Made by a program: the position numbers and the translations under genes
Shown: piece after piece, positions 32,998 through 41,240 of the stretch
How positions within the stretch are numbered: the stretch's first letter is position 1
Layout of the letters: every line of letters begins with the position of its first letter
Assembly (NCBI RefSeq): GCF_017094485.1
Contig: NZ_CP064786.1
Span: 744,001-808,000, forward strand
Direction: 5' to 3'
Origin: Natranaeroarchaeum sulfidigenes
GTDB taxonomy: Archaea; Halobacteriota; Halobacteria; Halobacteriales; Natronoarchaeaceae
Length of the DNA: 64,000 nt
The notes under the pieces: generated by a model
What the model saw: the letters and a program-made list of their open reading frames with translations, nothing else
The model's database searches: none
Told to the model about the DNA's origin: nothing

Positions 32998-34683
32998 ATG
33001 GACGGAGTTGCCGCGATGCCAGCGTGGGTGTGGGTGCTCGTCGTCGTCGCCGTCACGGCCGGTGTGCTCTCCGTGTACACGTTCCGGTATCGGACGATTC
33101 CCGGCGCGCTCTGGCTTACTGCAATGAACCTCGTGGTCTGTGTCTACACGGGGACCTATATTCTTCTCGCGACGGTGATTCGGGCTCCGGCGACACTGGC
33201 ATTTCTGGAACACCTCCAGCTGGCACTCGGAACGCTGGCGGTCGCCTGCTGGTTTCTCTTCGTGCTCACCTACACTGGTCGGGCGGAACTGCTGGGACGT
33301 CGTGGACATCTCGCCGTCATCACGGTACTGGCTAGCGTGTTCGTGCTCAACGTCACGGGTCCGATTCACGGGCTGGTCTTCTCGGAGGTGTTCGTCGACC
33401 TCTCGGGCGACGTGCCGATCGTCGATACCGACTCGAACGTCATCCACGTCGTCCAGTTGCTCGCGCTGTTCTCGCTGTCGCCCATCGGGCTCGTGTTCCT
33501 TCACAGATCGCTCTCGGAGCACGACGAGCTGTTCTCCGAGCAGGCGTTTGCCCTCCTTCTCGGATCGGTCTCGCCGTACGTGGCGGCCGGGATCGACGTT
33601 ATGCAGCTTGAACCGGACCCTGCGATGCCCCTGTTGCCACTCGGTTTTGGTGCAATGAGCGTTGCGCTCACGTACGCGGCTGCCAGACATCGCCTGTTCG
33701 AGTTCGTCCCGGCAACCCGTCGGATCGGCGAAGCGAGGGCGCTCCAGCAACTCGACGACGGCGTCGTCATCGTCTCGACTGACGGGACGGTGTTACAGAT
33801 CAACGAGAGCGCCTGCCAACTGCTGGATTGCGACCGTGCCCAGTGTCTCGGTGAGCCACTGGCGAACCTCCATGAGACTGGAGATGGTGGTCCGACAGAT
33901 GTCCCCGAAACGATCGACCGACTCGGCCGAACGCTTCAGACGAGCCGCTCAGCAGTCGAGGGCCCGACCGGCGACGTGATGGGCTATGCGGTCGTCTATC
34001 GAGATGTCACGGGGAAGCGGCGACGACAACAGCGAATTACCGTGCTGAACCGGCTCCTCAGACACAACTTGCGCAACGAACTCTCCCTCGTCGAGGGGCA
34101 CGTCACTCAGCTGGCCGAGATCGAGGATTCCGAGCAACGCCAACAGCGTGTCGACGAGATTGAAGCCGTCATCGAGGGGATCGTCGACCTTAGCCAGCAA
34201 GCACACGCCGTCGAACGTCACCTGTCGGTAGCCGACCGTGCGATCGAGCGGGTCGCAATCGGTGATCTGGTCGATCGGATCGTCGAACGGACTGCCCGGA
34301 ACTACCCCTCGGCCGAAATCGTCAGCGACGTCCCACCGGATCTCGCTGTCTCGACATACCCTCACCAACTCGAAGTAGTACTCGAAAACCTCGTCGAGAA
34401 CGGCCTCCAGCACAACGACTCGTCAGAACGACGGCTCGGGATTACTGCAACGAGGGACTCGGATGGTGTCGCCATCGTGATCGCCGACGACGGCCCCGGA
34501 ATCCCCGATCACGAGATCGAGGCGATCGAATCCGGGGAGAGCTCACAGCTCTACCACGGGAGCGGACTCGGGCTCTGGCTCGTCAGCTGGGTCGTCGCGG
34601 TACTCGGCGGTGATCTCGACTTCGAGGTAACCGATAGTGGTACGACCGTACACGTGTGGGTGCCGAATCTAGGCGAGCAGTAA
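32998..34683 (+). CDS. sensor histidine kinase with 7TM N-terminal domain and PAS
   Basis: 561 aa. The first about 220 residues hold seven membrane helices of the histidine-kinase N-terminal 7TM type. A PAS domain follows (about 240-335: LQQLDDGVVIVSTDGTVLQI). The HisKA-like helix has the phosphoacceptor in LNRLLRHNLRNELSLVEGHV, and the ATPase domain shows the N box (VLENLVENGLQHND), G1 (IADDGPGIPD) and G2 (GSGLGLWLVSWVV). No response regulator lies next to it, which is usual for haloarchaeal kinases. Signal unknown. Confidence 0.9.
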   Translation: MDGVAAMPAWVWVLVVVAVTAGVLSVYTFRYRTIPGALWLTAMNLVVCVYTGTYILLATVIRAPATLAFLEHLQLALGTLAVACWFLFVLTYTGRAELLGRRGHLAVITVLASVFVLNVTGPIHGLVFSEVFVDLSGDVPIVDTDSNVIHVVQLLALFSLSPIGLVFLHRSLSEHDELFSEQAFALLLGSVSPYVAAGIDVMQLEPDPAMPLLPLGFGAMSVALTYAAARHRLFEFVPATRRIGEARALQQLDDGVVIVSTDGTVLQINESACQLLDCDRAQCLGEPLANLHETGDGGPTDVPETIDRLGRTLQTSRSAVEGPTGDVMGYAVVYRDVTGKRRRQQRITVLNRLLRHNLRNELSLVEGHVTQLAEIEDSEQRQQRVDEIEAVIEGIVDLSQQAHAVERHLSVADRAIERVAIGDLVDRIVERTARNYPSAEIVSDVPPDLAVSTYPHQLEVVLENLVENGLQHNDSSERRLGITATRDSDGVAIVIADDGPGIPDHEIEAIESGESSQLYHGSGLGLWLVSWVVAVLGGDLDFEVTDSGTTVHVWVPNLGEQ

Positions 34684-34703
34684 CAGAGACTGTCTGGTCC
34701 CCC

Positions 34704-36824
34704 CTACTCGTCCAGCATTCGGCTCCCGCCCGGCGGCAGGAAATGCTGGATCAGATCGGGGCTCGCGACCTTCCGGACGAAGGAGGTATCCGCGAACCGC
34801 TCGCGGAACTGCCGGTAGATCCGTTTTGCCACGTCTCCCTGTGCGTACCTGCCCGGTTCGACCTCGATCACGGTCTCGGCGTGTTCGCGAACCGCGGCGG
34901 GTGGCCCACCGATTACACGCGTCGACGGTTCACAGGTAATCCCGACCGCGGCACCGATCTCGACGTCCCGGAAGTACTCGCGGTCGCCACGGATCGCGAA
35001 GCCGCCTTTCTCCAGAAACTCGCCGCTCTCGGGCGTCTTCGAGACCTGATCGTGGTCGACTGCGTAGACGTCCCCCGAGTAGCGGCCATCCTTCCAGACC
35101 GACGAATAGGATACCGCGAACTGTGCGGCCTCCTGCTCGCTGGAGTCAGGGACGTCGACATCGCGTGCCGCCTCGCTCGGATCCGTGGCCTTCAGAATCG
35201 TCACCGGGCCGCCGTGGGCCTGCGCGTGGAAAAAGCGGTCGCCCTTGTCGAGGTACTTCTTGACCAGTTCCTCGTTCTGGTCCGCGTTCCGCCCGCCGAT
35301 CACGAGATAGCCGTCGGTTGTGCGGAACCAGCGGAAGCGCTCGTACCACTGCTCGGAGCTACGGACGGGGATCGACGGCATGGAGAGCCAGTCGCGATCG
35401 GTCTCTTCGTCGTCACCCTCCTCGTCCGTGTCGTCTTGCTCCTGTCGCCGTTCCCACTCGTCGCGGCGCTGCCTGACGTCTTCGAGCGCCTCGCGGGTGT
35501 CCTCGATGGCCGCCAGCGCGCCCTCTTTCTTTTCTTCGATACGCTTTGCTTCCCGATACAATCGATCAGCGTTGTGTTCGACGCCCTCGCTCGCGTCGAG
35601 GCGCACGTCGACGCCGTCGATGTCGATGGTGACGAATCCCTCGTCGGCGTCGATCCGGCGGACGGCTTCGGCCTCTGCGATCCCCTGTTCTGCACCCTGT
35701 TCGAAGGTTTCCTCGATCTCGTCCCACGGCACGTCCTCGGCTCGGGCGGCCTGAATCGTCGAGAGCACCTCGTCGACCAGATCGTAGTTGGCGTACAGCG
35801 ACTCGGCCTTTTCGCGCTCGACGTCGGCGTCCTGCTCGAACCCCTCGATCGCGCCCTCCTGCTGTTCGATGATCCGTTGTTGTTTCTCGATCTCGCTCTC
35901 GAAGTCGGGCCGCTGTGTCTCGCCCGAGCTTTCCTCCTCTTCGGTCAGATCGAGTTTATAAAAATACTCGTCGACGGCGGCGTTGAACGTGTCGAAGACC
36001 TCGCTCTCCAGGTGATCGTACTCCTCCAGCGGGATCGGCGTCACGTCGACCTGCCGTCGGCTCCCCTCGTCGGTTTCCTCGTAGTACACGCGGGGGTCTC
36101 TGCCTCCGGTCCGCAGTTCGACCGCGAGTTCGTCGATGGCGGCGTACAGCGGTTCGTACACCGACTCGTCGGCATCGCCAATGTCGGTCGTCTTCTCGAT
36201 GCCTGCGCGGGTACAGAGCTCCTCGGCGTAGAGCCCGCCGAAGTTGAGCTGTGTTGCGAGGGTCCGGACGACGTCGGAATCGGAGTCGTCCATGATCGCG
36301 ACAAAGGCCTCGTAGGACATCGTCAGCGGATGGATCTGCGATTCGGGGAACTCGTACTGTGCGCCGGGAGCAACGGTCCGGGATTTCAGCCGGACGGTGT
36401 CGAGACAGTCGATCACATCGTTGTTCGGGTCGACGACAGCGACGTTGCCCGGCCCGAATAGCTCGGTGACAATGGTCGTGTTCTCGTCGTCGCGCTCGAA
36501 TTCGAAACTGAGGATCCGGTCGAACTCGTACTGCTCTACCCCGGCAAAGTCCGCACCCGAAAGCCGGTTGCGAAGCATCATTGCGAAGTTCGGCGGTCGC
36601 CCCGGCGCGTCGGGGACGCGCTCGGGCGCAGCGAGATGGGCACGCTTGACGTCGCTGATCTCGACCAGCAACTCGACGCGACCGCGGTCGAAATCCCGCA
36701 TCTTCAGCCGGAGGAAGTCGTCGCCGTAGAGATAGGCTTTGTCGACTTTCGCCCCCTCGTACGCTCCGAACTCGGAGACGAGGGCGGCGAGGTCGACGCT
36801 CGTCAGCTCCTGCTTCTGGTCCAT
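34704..36824 (-). CDS. rqcH: ribosome quality-control protein RqcH (NEMF/Rqc2 family)
   Basis: 706 aa from the ATG at 36824. The N-terminal NFACT-N domain begins KQELTSVDLAALVSEFGAYE and contains FAMMLRNRLSGADFAGVEQ. A long coiled coil (about residues 310-430, rich in Glu, Gln and Arg) is followed by the NFACT-R domain (WYERFRWFRTTDGYLVIGGR, DRFFHAQAHGGPVTILKAT). It binds large ribosomal subunits carrying a stuck peptidyl-tRNA and in bacteria and eukaryotes adds C-terminal residues. Together with Pelota nearby it forms a ribosome-rescue neighbourhood. Confidence 0.9.
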   Translation of the reverse strand: MDQKQELTSVDLAALVSEFGAYEGAKVDKAYLYGDDFLRLKMRDFDRGRVELLVEISDVKRAHLAAPERVPDAPGRPPNFAMMLRNRLSGADFAGVEQYEFDRILSFEFERDDENTTIVTELFGPGNVAVVDPNNDVIDCLDTVRLKSRTVAPGAQYEFPESQIHPLTMSYEAFVAIMDDSDSDVVRTLATQLNFGGLYAEELCTRAGIEKTTDIGDADESVYEPLYAAIDELAVELRTGGRDPRVYYEETDEGSRRQVDVTPIPLEEYDHLESEVFDTFNAAVDEYFYKLDLTEEEESSGETQRPDFESEIEKQQRIIEQQEGAIEGFEQDADVEREKAESLYANYDLVDEVLSTIQAARAEDVPWDEIEETFEQGAEQGIAEAEAVRRIDADEGFVTIDIDGVDVRLDASEGVEHNADRLYREAKRIEEKKEGALAAIEDTREALEDVRQRRDEWERRQEQDDTDEEGDDEETDRDWLSMPSIPVRSSEQWYERFRWFRTTDGYLVIGGRNADQNEELVKKYLDKGDRFFHAQAHGGPVTILKATDPSEAARDVDVPDSSEQEAAQFAVSYSSVWKDGRYSGDVYAVDHDQVSKTPESGEFLEKGGFAIRGDREYFRDVEIGAAVGITCEPSTRVIGGPPAAVREHAETVIEVEPGRYAQGDVAKRIYRQFRERFADTSFVRKVASPDLIQHFLPPGGSRMLDE

Positions 36825-36913
36825 ACCCACAGGTCTTGCCGGGGGCAAAAATGCGTGTCGCTCCGCATGGATACTGAAGTCCCCTCCCGACGAACTGTCA
36901 AGTGGTCGTATCG

Positions 36914-37696
36914 ATGGTTTCACTGCTGGAAGTCACGCTAATCGCGCTCGCGGCTGGCTGTGCCACCGGAATCGGCGCACTCCCGGTCCTGATCACCGGA
37001 CGGATCAGCCACCGAACCTACGATGGTGCGGTCGGGATGGCGGCGGGGATCATGTTCGGTGCGGCCGTGTTCGCCCTGCTCGTCCCCGGCCTCGAACTCG
37101 GCGGCATCGGCGAGGTGCTGGGCGGTTTTCTGGTCGGCGGTATCGCCCTGCTCGGTGCTAACAGATTGTTACCGCACGTTCACCTGTACTTTCGCGGGCC
37201 AGTGGTTCACGGCGCTGATGACGATATCACGCTCAAGAACGCCGAAAACTGGCGACAGGCCGTGCTGATCGCTGGCTCGATCACTATCCACAACATCCCG
37301 GAGGGGCTGGCCATCGGGATCGCCTTTGCCAGCGGCTTCGACGCCGTTGGTGTCGCTCTTGCCATCGCAATCGGCGTCCAGAACATCCCTGACGGCTTCG
37401 CGATGGCCGTCCCCGCGGACAGGGCAGGGCTCTCGAAGGGGAATACGATCCTCTACACGACGCTTTCGGGTGCGGTCCCCGAACCGATCGCAGCGGCACT
37501 CGGGTTCGTGCTCGTTACGGTCGTCTCGGGACTGTTCCCCGCGGCAGCCGGATTTGCGGCCGGAACGATGGTCGCCGTCGTCTTCCGGGAGATGATTCCC
37601 TCCAGCCACGGCCACGGCTACGCCGATCTGGCGACGCTCACCTTCCTCACCGGGTTCGGCGTGATGCTCGTGGTGGACGTCGCGCTCGCGGTCTGA
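36914..37696 (+). CDS. ZIP-family metal transporter
   Basis: 260 aa from the ATG at 36914 (a GTG four codons upstream is possible). Eight helices are expected; the ZIP metal site is visible as TIHNIPEGLAIG in helix 4 and GVQNIPDGFAMAVP in helix 5. The family takes up zinc, iron or manganese into the cytosol. The His-rich loop between helices 3 and 4 is short (HVHLYFRGPVVHG). It diverges from rqcH across 89 bp. Confidence 0.9.
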   Translation: MVSLLEVTLIALAAGCATGIGALPVLITGRISHRTYDGAVGMAAGIMFGAAVFALLVPGLELGGIGEVLGGFLVGGIALLGANRLLPHVHLYFRGPVVHGADDDITLKNAENWRQAVLIAGSITIHNIPEGLAIGIAFASGFDAVGVALAIAIGVQNIPDGFAMAVPADRAGLSKGNTILYTTLSGAVPEPIAAALGFVLVTVVSGLFPAAAGFAAGTMVAVVFREMIPSSHGHGYADLATLTFLTGFGVMLVVDVALAV

Positions 37697-38107
37697 TCAG
37701 TGCTCGAATTCGACATCGCGTTCCTTGCGCCGCTGTCTATCCTCGACGTCTTCGAGCGTCTCCGTTTCCAGCAACCGGTCGAGTTTCCGCTCGAACTGCT
37801 CGTCAGTGAGATCGCCGCGAGCGTATCGAGTCCGCAGCGTTTCGAGGGCATCTCTCGGGTGAGAGTCGTCGTCTCGTGGTGTCGACACTTCCCCGTCGTA
37901 CTCGTCGACCCATTCTTCCATCTCCTCTTCGTCGCCGAACAGCATCGCGGTCACGGGGACGATAACGATGTAACCAAAGAGCAAGAATGCTAGCCAGGCC
38001 ATGCTGTCGGGGATCAGAAACAGCATCGCCAGCCACGTCCCGGTAACGACTGTCGACGCGATTCCGACAGCGTTCTCGCGGAACCGCTCTGCGGTTCGTT
38101 CGTGCAT
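37697..38107 (-). CDS. two-helix membrane protein with C-terminal SHOCT domain
   Basis: 136 aa from the ATG at 38107. Two membrane helices (about 13-57) precede an acidic linker and a SHOCT (short C-terminal) domain, ALETLRTRYARGDLTDEQF followed by ERKLDRLLE. SHOCT domains are oligomerisation modules found in many small prokaryotic membrane proteins; no enzymatic role is known. Convergent with the ZIP transporter with no gap. Confidence 0.82.
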   Translation of the reverse strand: MHERTAERFRENAVGIASTVVTGTWLAMLFLIPDSMAWLAFLLFGYIVIVPVTAMLFGDEEEMEEWVDEYDGEVSTPRDDDSHPRDALETLRTRYARGDLTDEQFERKLDRLLETETLEDVEDRQRRKERDVEFEH

Positions 38108-38187
38108 GGGTTGCACCTACGACGGCACTGATAAAAACTGTCGGTATTCCTACGGGTGGTCCCCGAAGTACGGATAAATTGGTCTGA

Positions 38188-38382
38188 TTACTGTCGGTCG
38201 TCGAGGGCTACGAACGACTCTGCTTTCGCCGAGATCCAGGTGGTCGTCTCCCGGTCGTCCGGGACGTCGGACGGGAAAATAGTACACTCGTCGGCTTCGT
38301 TGTCGTACTCTTCGATTATCGCGCGGAGCCCGGTGAGGTTCTGGGCGCTCTCGTCTTCGTGGAGCTCGTGTGATTCGTTCAC
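38188..38382 (-). CDS. conserved small haloarchaeal protein, 64 aa
   Basis: Acidic single-domain protein with LTGLRAIIEEYDNEADECTI and ETTTWISAKAESFVALDD. Similar short proteins with a 'DECTI-P...TTW(I/L)SA' pattern are common in haloarchaea (DUF7511 label from memory). Function unknown. It diverges from the histidine kinase downstream. Confidence 0.65.
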   Translation of the reverse strand: MNESHELHEDESAQNLTGLRAIIEEYDNEADECTIFPSDVPDDRETTTWISAKAESFVALDDRQ

Positions 38383-38409
38383 GGGTAGTATTGTGGGACC
38401 GCTACGGCA

Positions 38410-39474
38410 GTGTTATTATTCTCTACTCCATTATTATTAACTCTGGCGTTTACCGTTCCTGTGAAATTATTGCCAGTCGCCATGGTTATAGGCATCGAAC
38501 TACTGATACTCCGTATGAGTCGCGTCAAGTCCCTGATCAGCATGTCGCCGCTGAAAATCTCGCTCGGGTACTTGGTATTCGGAATTCTCTGGGTCCCTGC
38601 CACGGATTTGCTGCTGGCGGCGCTCTTTACCGCTCAGGCACCGCCGACTGCGATCGGACTGGCAAAAAGCTGGACCTTCATCGCTCTTTCTGCCGTGTTG
38701 ATCTACCTGCTCTCGACCATCCACCGCCAGCAGATGTCAACCGCCCAGACGAAGCTACGGGCTGCGAACGAACAACTGCAGGTGCTCCACCGGGTCTTCC
38801 GACATAACATCCGAAACGACATCAACGTGATACAGGGGTACGCCGAGATCCTCACCGAGCGTCTGGACTGCGAAACGGATCGGGACCACGCCAGAGCGGT
38901 CCAGCAGACTGCCGAAGGGATTACGGCAATCAGCGAGAAGCTAAAGATGCTCGAAAACGTCGATCCGACCCTTAGCGACGAGCACGTTGTAGACCTCGTC
39001 GAAATCGTCAAGAGCGAGGTTGAACACGCCGGGTCGGGGAATCTCGCCGTCGATATCACGACCGATCTCCCGTCCAGAGCGTGGGTCGAATGCGACGAGT
39101 CGATCCGATACGCGGTCCGGGAAGTCCTCGAAAACGCGGTCAGACACAACGAAAAATCTCTTCGTCAGATCCACATCTCGCTGGATCGGACGGACGGCGC
39201 GGTCTCGCTTGACATCGAAGACAACGGTCCGGGAATCCCGGATGCGGAACTGCGATCACTCGATGCAGGTGAAGAGACTGCACTCGTCCACGCCAGTAGC
39301 GTCGGCCTGTGGCTGGTCAGGTGGGTATCACAGCTACACGACGGGCGGGTCCAGTTCGACACCGAGGATTCCAGCGGAACGACAGTGTCGTTCGAATTTC
39401 AGGCCGGGTCCAGAACGACGCTCCTCGATGCCGAGGCGAGCGTCAACGACCGGATCGAGGCGGTGGCCGACTGA
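38410..39474 (+). CDS. membrane sensor histidine kinase
   Basis: Up to 354 aa; the true start could be the ATG at 38410, 38482 or 38515, as the region is AT-rich and the first helix is weakly defined. Two or four membrane helices are followed by a coiled linker (QMSTAQTKLRAANEQLQVLH), the phosphoacceptor His in RVFRHNIRNDINVIQGYAE, and the ATPase N box (REVLENAVRHNEKS), G1 (DIEDNGPGIPD) and a final GLWLVRWVSQLH. No PAS domain. Orphan kinase; partner unknown. Confidence 0.87.
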   Translation: MLLFSTPLLLTLAFTVPVKLLPVAMVIGIELLILRMSRVKSLISMSPLKISLGYLVFGILWVPATDLLLAALFTAQAPPTAIGLAKSWTFIALSAVLIYLLSTIHRQQMSTAQTKLRAANEQLQVLHRVFRHNIRNDINVIQGYAEILTERLDCETDRDHARAVQQTAEGITAISEKLKMLENVDPTLSDEHVVDLVEIVKSEVEHAGSGNLAVDITTDLPSRAWVECDESIRYAVREVLENAVRHNEKSLRQIHISLDRTDGAVSLDIEDNGPGIPDAELRSLDAGEETALVHASSVGLWLVRWVSQLHDGRVQFDTEDSSGTTVSFEFQAGSRTTLLDAEASVNDRIEAVAD

Positions 39475-39538
39475 ACGGCTCGCTACACTCCTCGAAAAAT
39501 CTCGGCCAAAAACTGCTCGCTCGGACCGCCCTCGCTCG

Positions 39539-41197
39539 CTACAATCGCTTGCTCACGTACGGCCCGTCTTGATAATACCCCAGCTTCTCACGGTAGTACT
39601 CGCGGGCACCGATGCCGCTGATCACGCTGACCTTGCCGTAGCCAGCGTCGGCGGCCAGTTCCTCTGCCGTCTCGATGAGGCGTCGACCATACCCCTTGTG
39701 CTGGTGCTGGTCTCCGGCGGCGTCCTGTCCGATCGCGGCCTCGCTGCCGTATACGTGCAGTTCCCGGACCAGCGCGGCGTCCTGTAGCTCCCGGCGCACG
39801 GGGTCGTTCGGGAGCCGGAGTCGACAGAAGCCGACCAGAATGTCCTTCTCGAAATCTTCGAAGCTGATGAAGTGTTCCGTCCCGCCGCTTGCCTCGTAGG
39901 TCATCACGTCGAGTTCGATATTCTCGGGCTCTTCATCATTCATCCCCGCTTCACGGGACCGGATGTCCTCACACTCCCAGCCGTGCTTGTCCATCTCCTT
40001 CCAGGCAAGCTGGCGAAGGTTGGACTTCCAGACGCCTGCGTCGATGAAGTCCGCGGGGATGTCCCGCTGGACGCGCTGGAGCCGAGTGTATCGGGGAATC
40101 ATCGACATGATCTCGGCGACGATTTCGGCGGCCTCCTCGTTGGTCAGGGGATCGTACTCGCCGTCGTGCCACATGTCGTAGGTCCGGGTCCCACGGACGA
40201 TCAGCGTCGGGTAGATCTTCAGGTAGTCGGGCTTCCACTCCTCGTCCTCGAACAGCCGGCGGAAGTCCTCGATACACATTTCGTGGGACATACCGGGCTG
40301 GCCGGGCATCATGTGGAAGCCGACCTTGAACGCGGCGTCCCGAAGCCGGCGGTTGGCGTCGATCGACGCCTGTGCGCCGTGACCGCGATGCATCTCGCGG
40401 TTGATCCGCTCGAAGGTAGTCTGGACGCCGACCTCGACTTTCGTCCCACCCAGATCGAGCATTCGGTCGATCTGTTCGGGGTCACACCAGTCCGGTTTGG
40501 TCTCGAACGTCGTCCCGATATTGCGGATCTCGTTTGTCTCGTTTCGCGCGATGACGTCTTCGAGATACTCGAACTCGACGTCTTCGGGGTCGGGTGCGAA
40601 ACTCATTTCCTCGGCGGGCGAGGGCTCTGCCTCCAGATCGTAGTCGTTCATCGCCTGGAGGGCGCGCTTGACGAACCATTCCTGATAGTCGTGGCTCCGG
40701 GCGGTCATCGTCCCGCCCATCAGGATCAGCTCGACCTTGTCGACGGGATGGCCGATCTCCCGGAGCTGGTGGAGCCGCAGGGTCACTTGCCCGTAGGGAT
40801 CGTAGTCGTTCTGCTCGCCACGGGCCGCCGCTGGCTCGTGGCCAGTGTAGCTCTGTGAGCTCGAAAACTCCGAGCCCGGGCCGCCGGGACAGTACAGACA
40901 CTTCCCGTGCGGGCAGTTGTGCGGGCTGGTCATGATCGCCACCGGCGAGACGCCCGAGGCCGTTCTGACCGGTTTGCGCTGCAGGACGGCTTCCAGTTCC
41001 TCGCGGCGCTCCTGCGGTGCGTAATCCAGTAGGTCAGTATGTTTTGGCACCTTGGGCGAGGAAAACTCCGAGCAGACATCGAGCTTGGCGCTCTCCAGGT
41101 CGTCTCGCTCTATCTCCCCCGCGAGGATCTGATCGACAAGCTCCGAACAGGCGTTCTCGAACGCCTCGCTTTCGGTGGCGTCCGACTCGGTACTCAT
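39539..41197 (-). CDS. elp3: Elp3-family tRNA uridine-34 modifying enzyme (radical SAM + GNAT)
   Basis: 552 aa from the ATG at 41197; a longer frame to 41329 reads back into the next gene and was rejected. The radical-SAM cluster site is Cys95, Cys100 and Cys103 (CPHGKCLYC). The C-terminal acetyltransferase domain carries the acetyl-CoA loop GQDAAGDQHQHKGYGRRLIE. Archaeal Elp3 works alone to start carboxymethyl modification of U34 in tRNA wobble positions. Full length and with every motif intact. Confidence 0.93.
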   Translation of the reverse strand: MSTESDATESEAFENACSELVDQILAGEIERDDLESAKLDVCSEFSSPKVPKHTDLLDYAPQERREELEAVLQRKPVRTASGVSPVAIMTSPHNCPHGKCLYCPGGPGSEFSSSQSYTGHEPAAARGEQNDYDPYGQVTLRLHQLREIGHPVDKVELILMGGTMTARSHDYQEWFVKRALQAMNDYDLEAEPSPAEEMSFAPDPEDVEFEYLEDVIARNETNEIRNIGTTFETKPDWCDPEQIDRMLDLGGTKVEVGVQTTFERINREMHRGHGAQASIDANRRLRDAAFKVGFHMMPGQPGMSHEMCIEDFRRLFEDEEWKPDYLKIYPTLIVRGTRTYDMWHDGEYDPLTNEEAAEIVAEIMSMIPRYTRLQRVQRDIPADFIDAGVWKSNLRQLAWKEMDKHGWECEDIRSREAGMNDEEPENIELDVMTYEASGGTEHFISFEDFEKDILVGFCRLRLPNDPVRRELQDAALVRELHVYGSEAAIGQDAAGDQHQHKGYGRRLIETAEELAADAGYGKVSVISGIGAREYYREKLGYYQDGPYVSKRL

Positions 41198-41240
41198 TAC
41201 CCGATCAAAGCGACTTGCGGCGAATAAGAGTATCGACTGG

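Noticed and set aside
32488-33750. 420-aa minus frame spanning pelA and the sensor kinase
   Set aside because: Covers parts of two real genes; Arg- and His-rich shadow sequence.
34656-36461. 601-aa frame antisense to rqcH
   Set aside because: Mirror of an intact, recognisable gene; composition is that of an antisense frame in GC-rich DNA.
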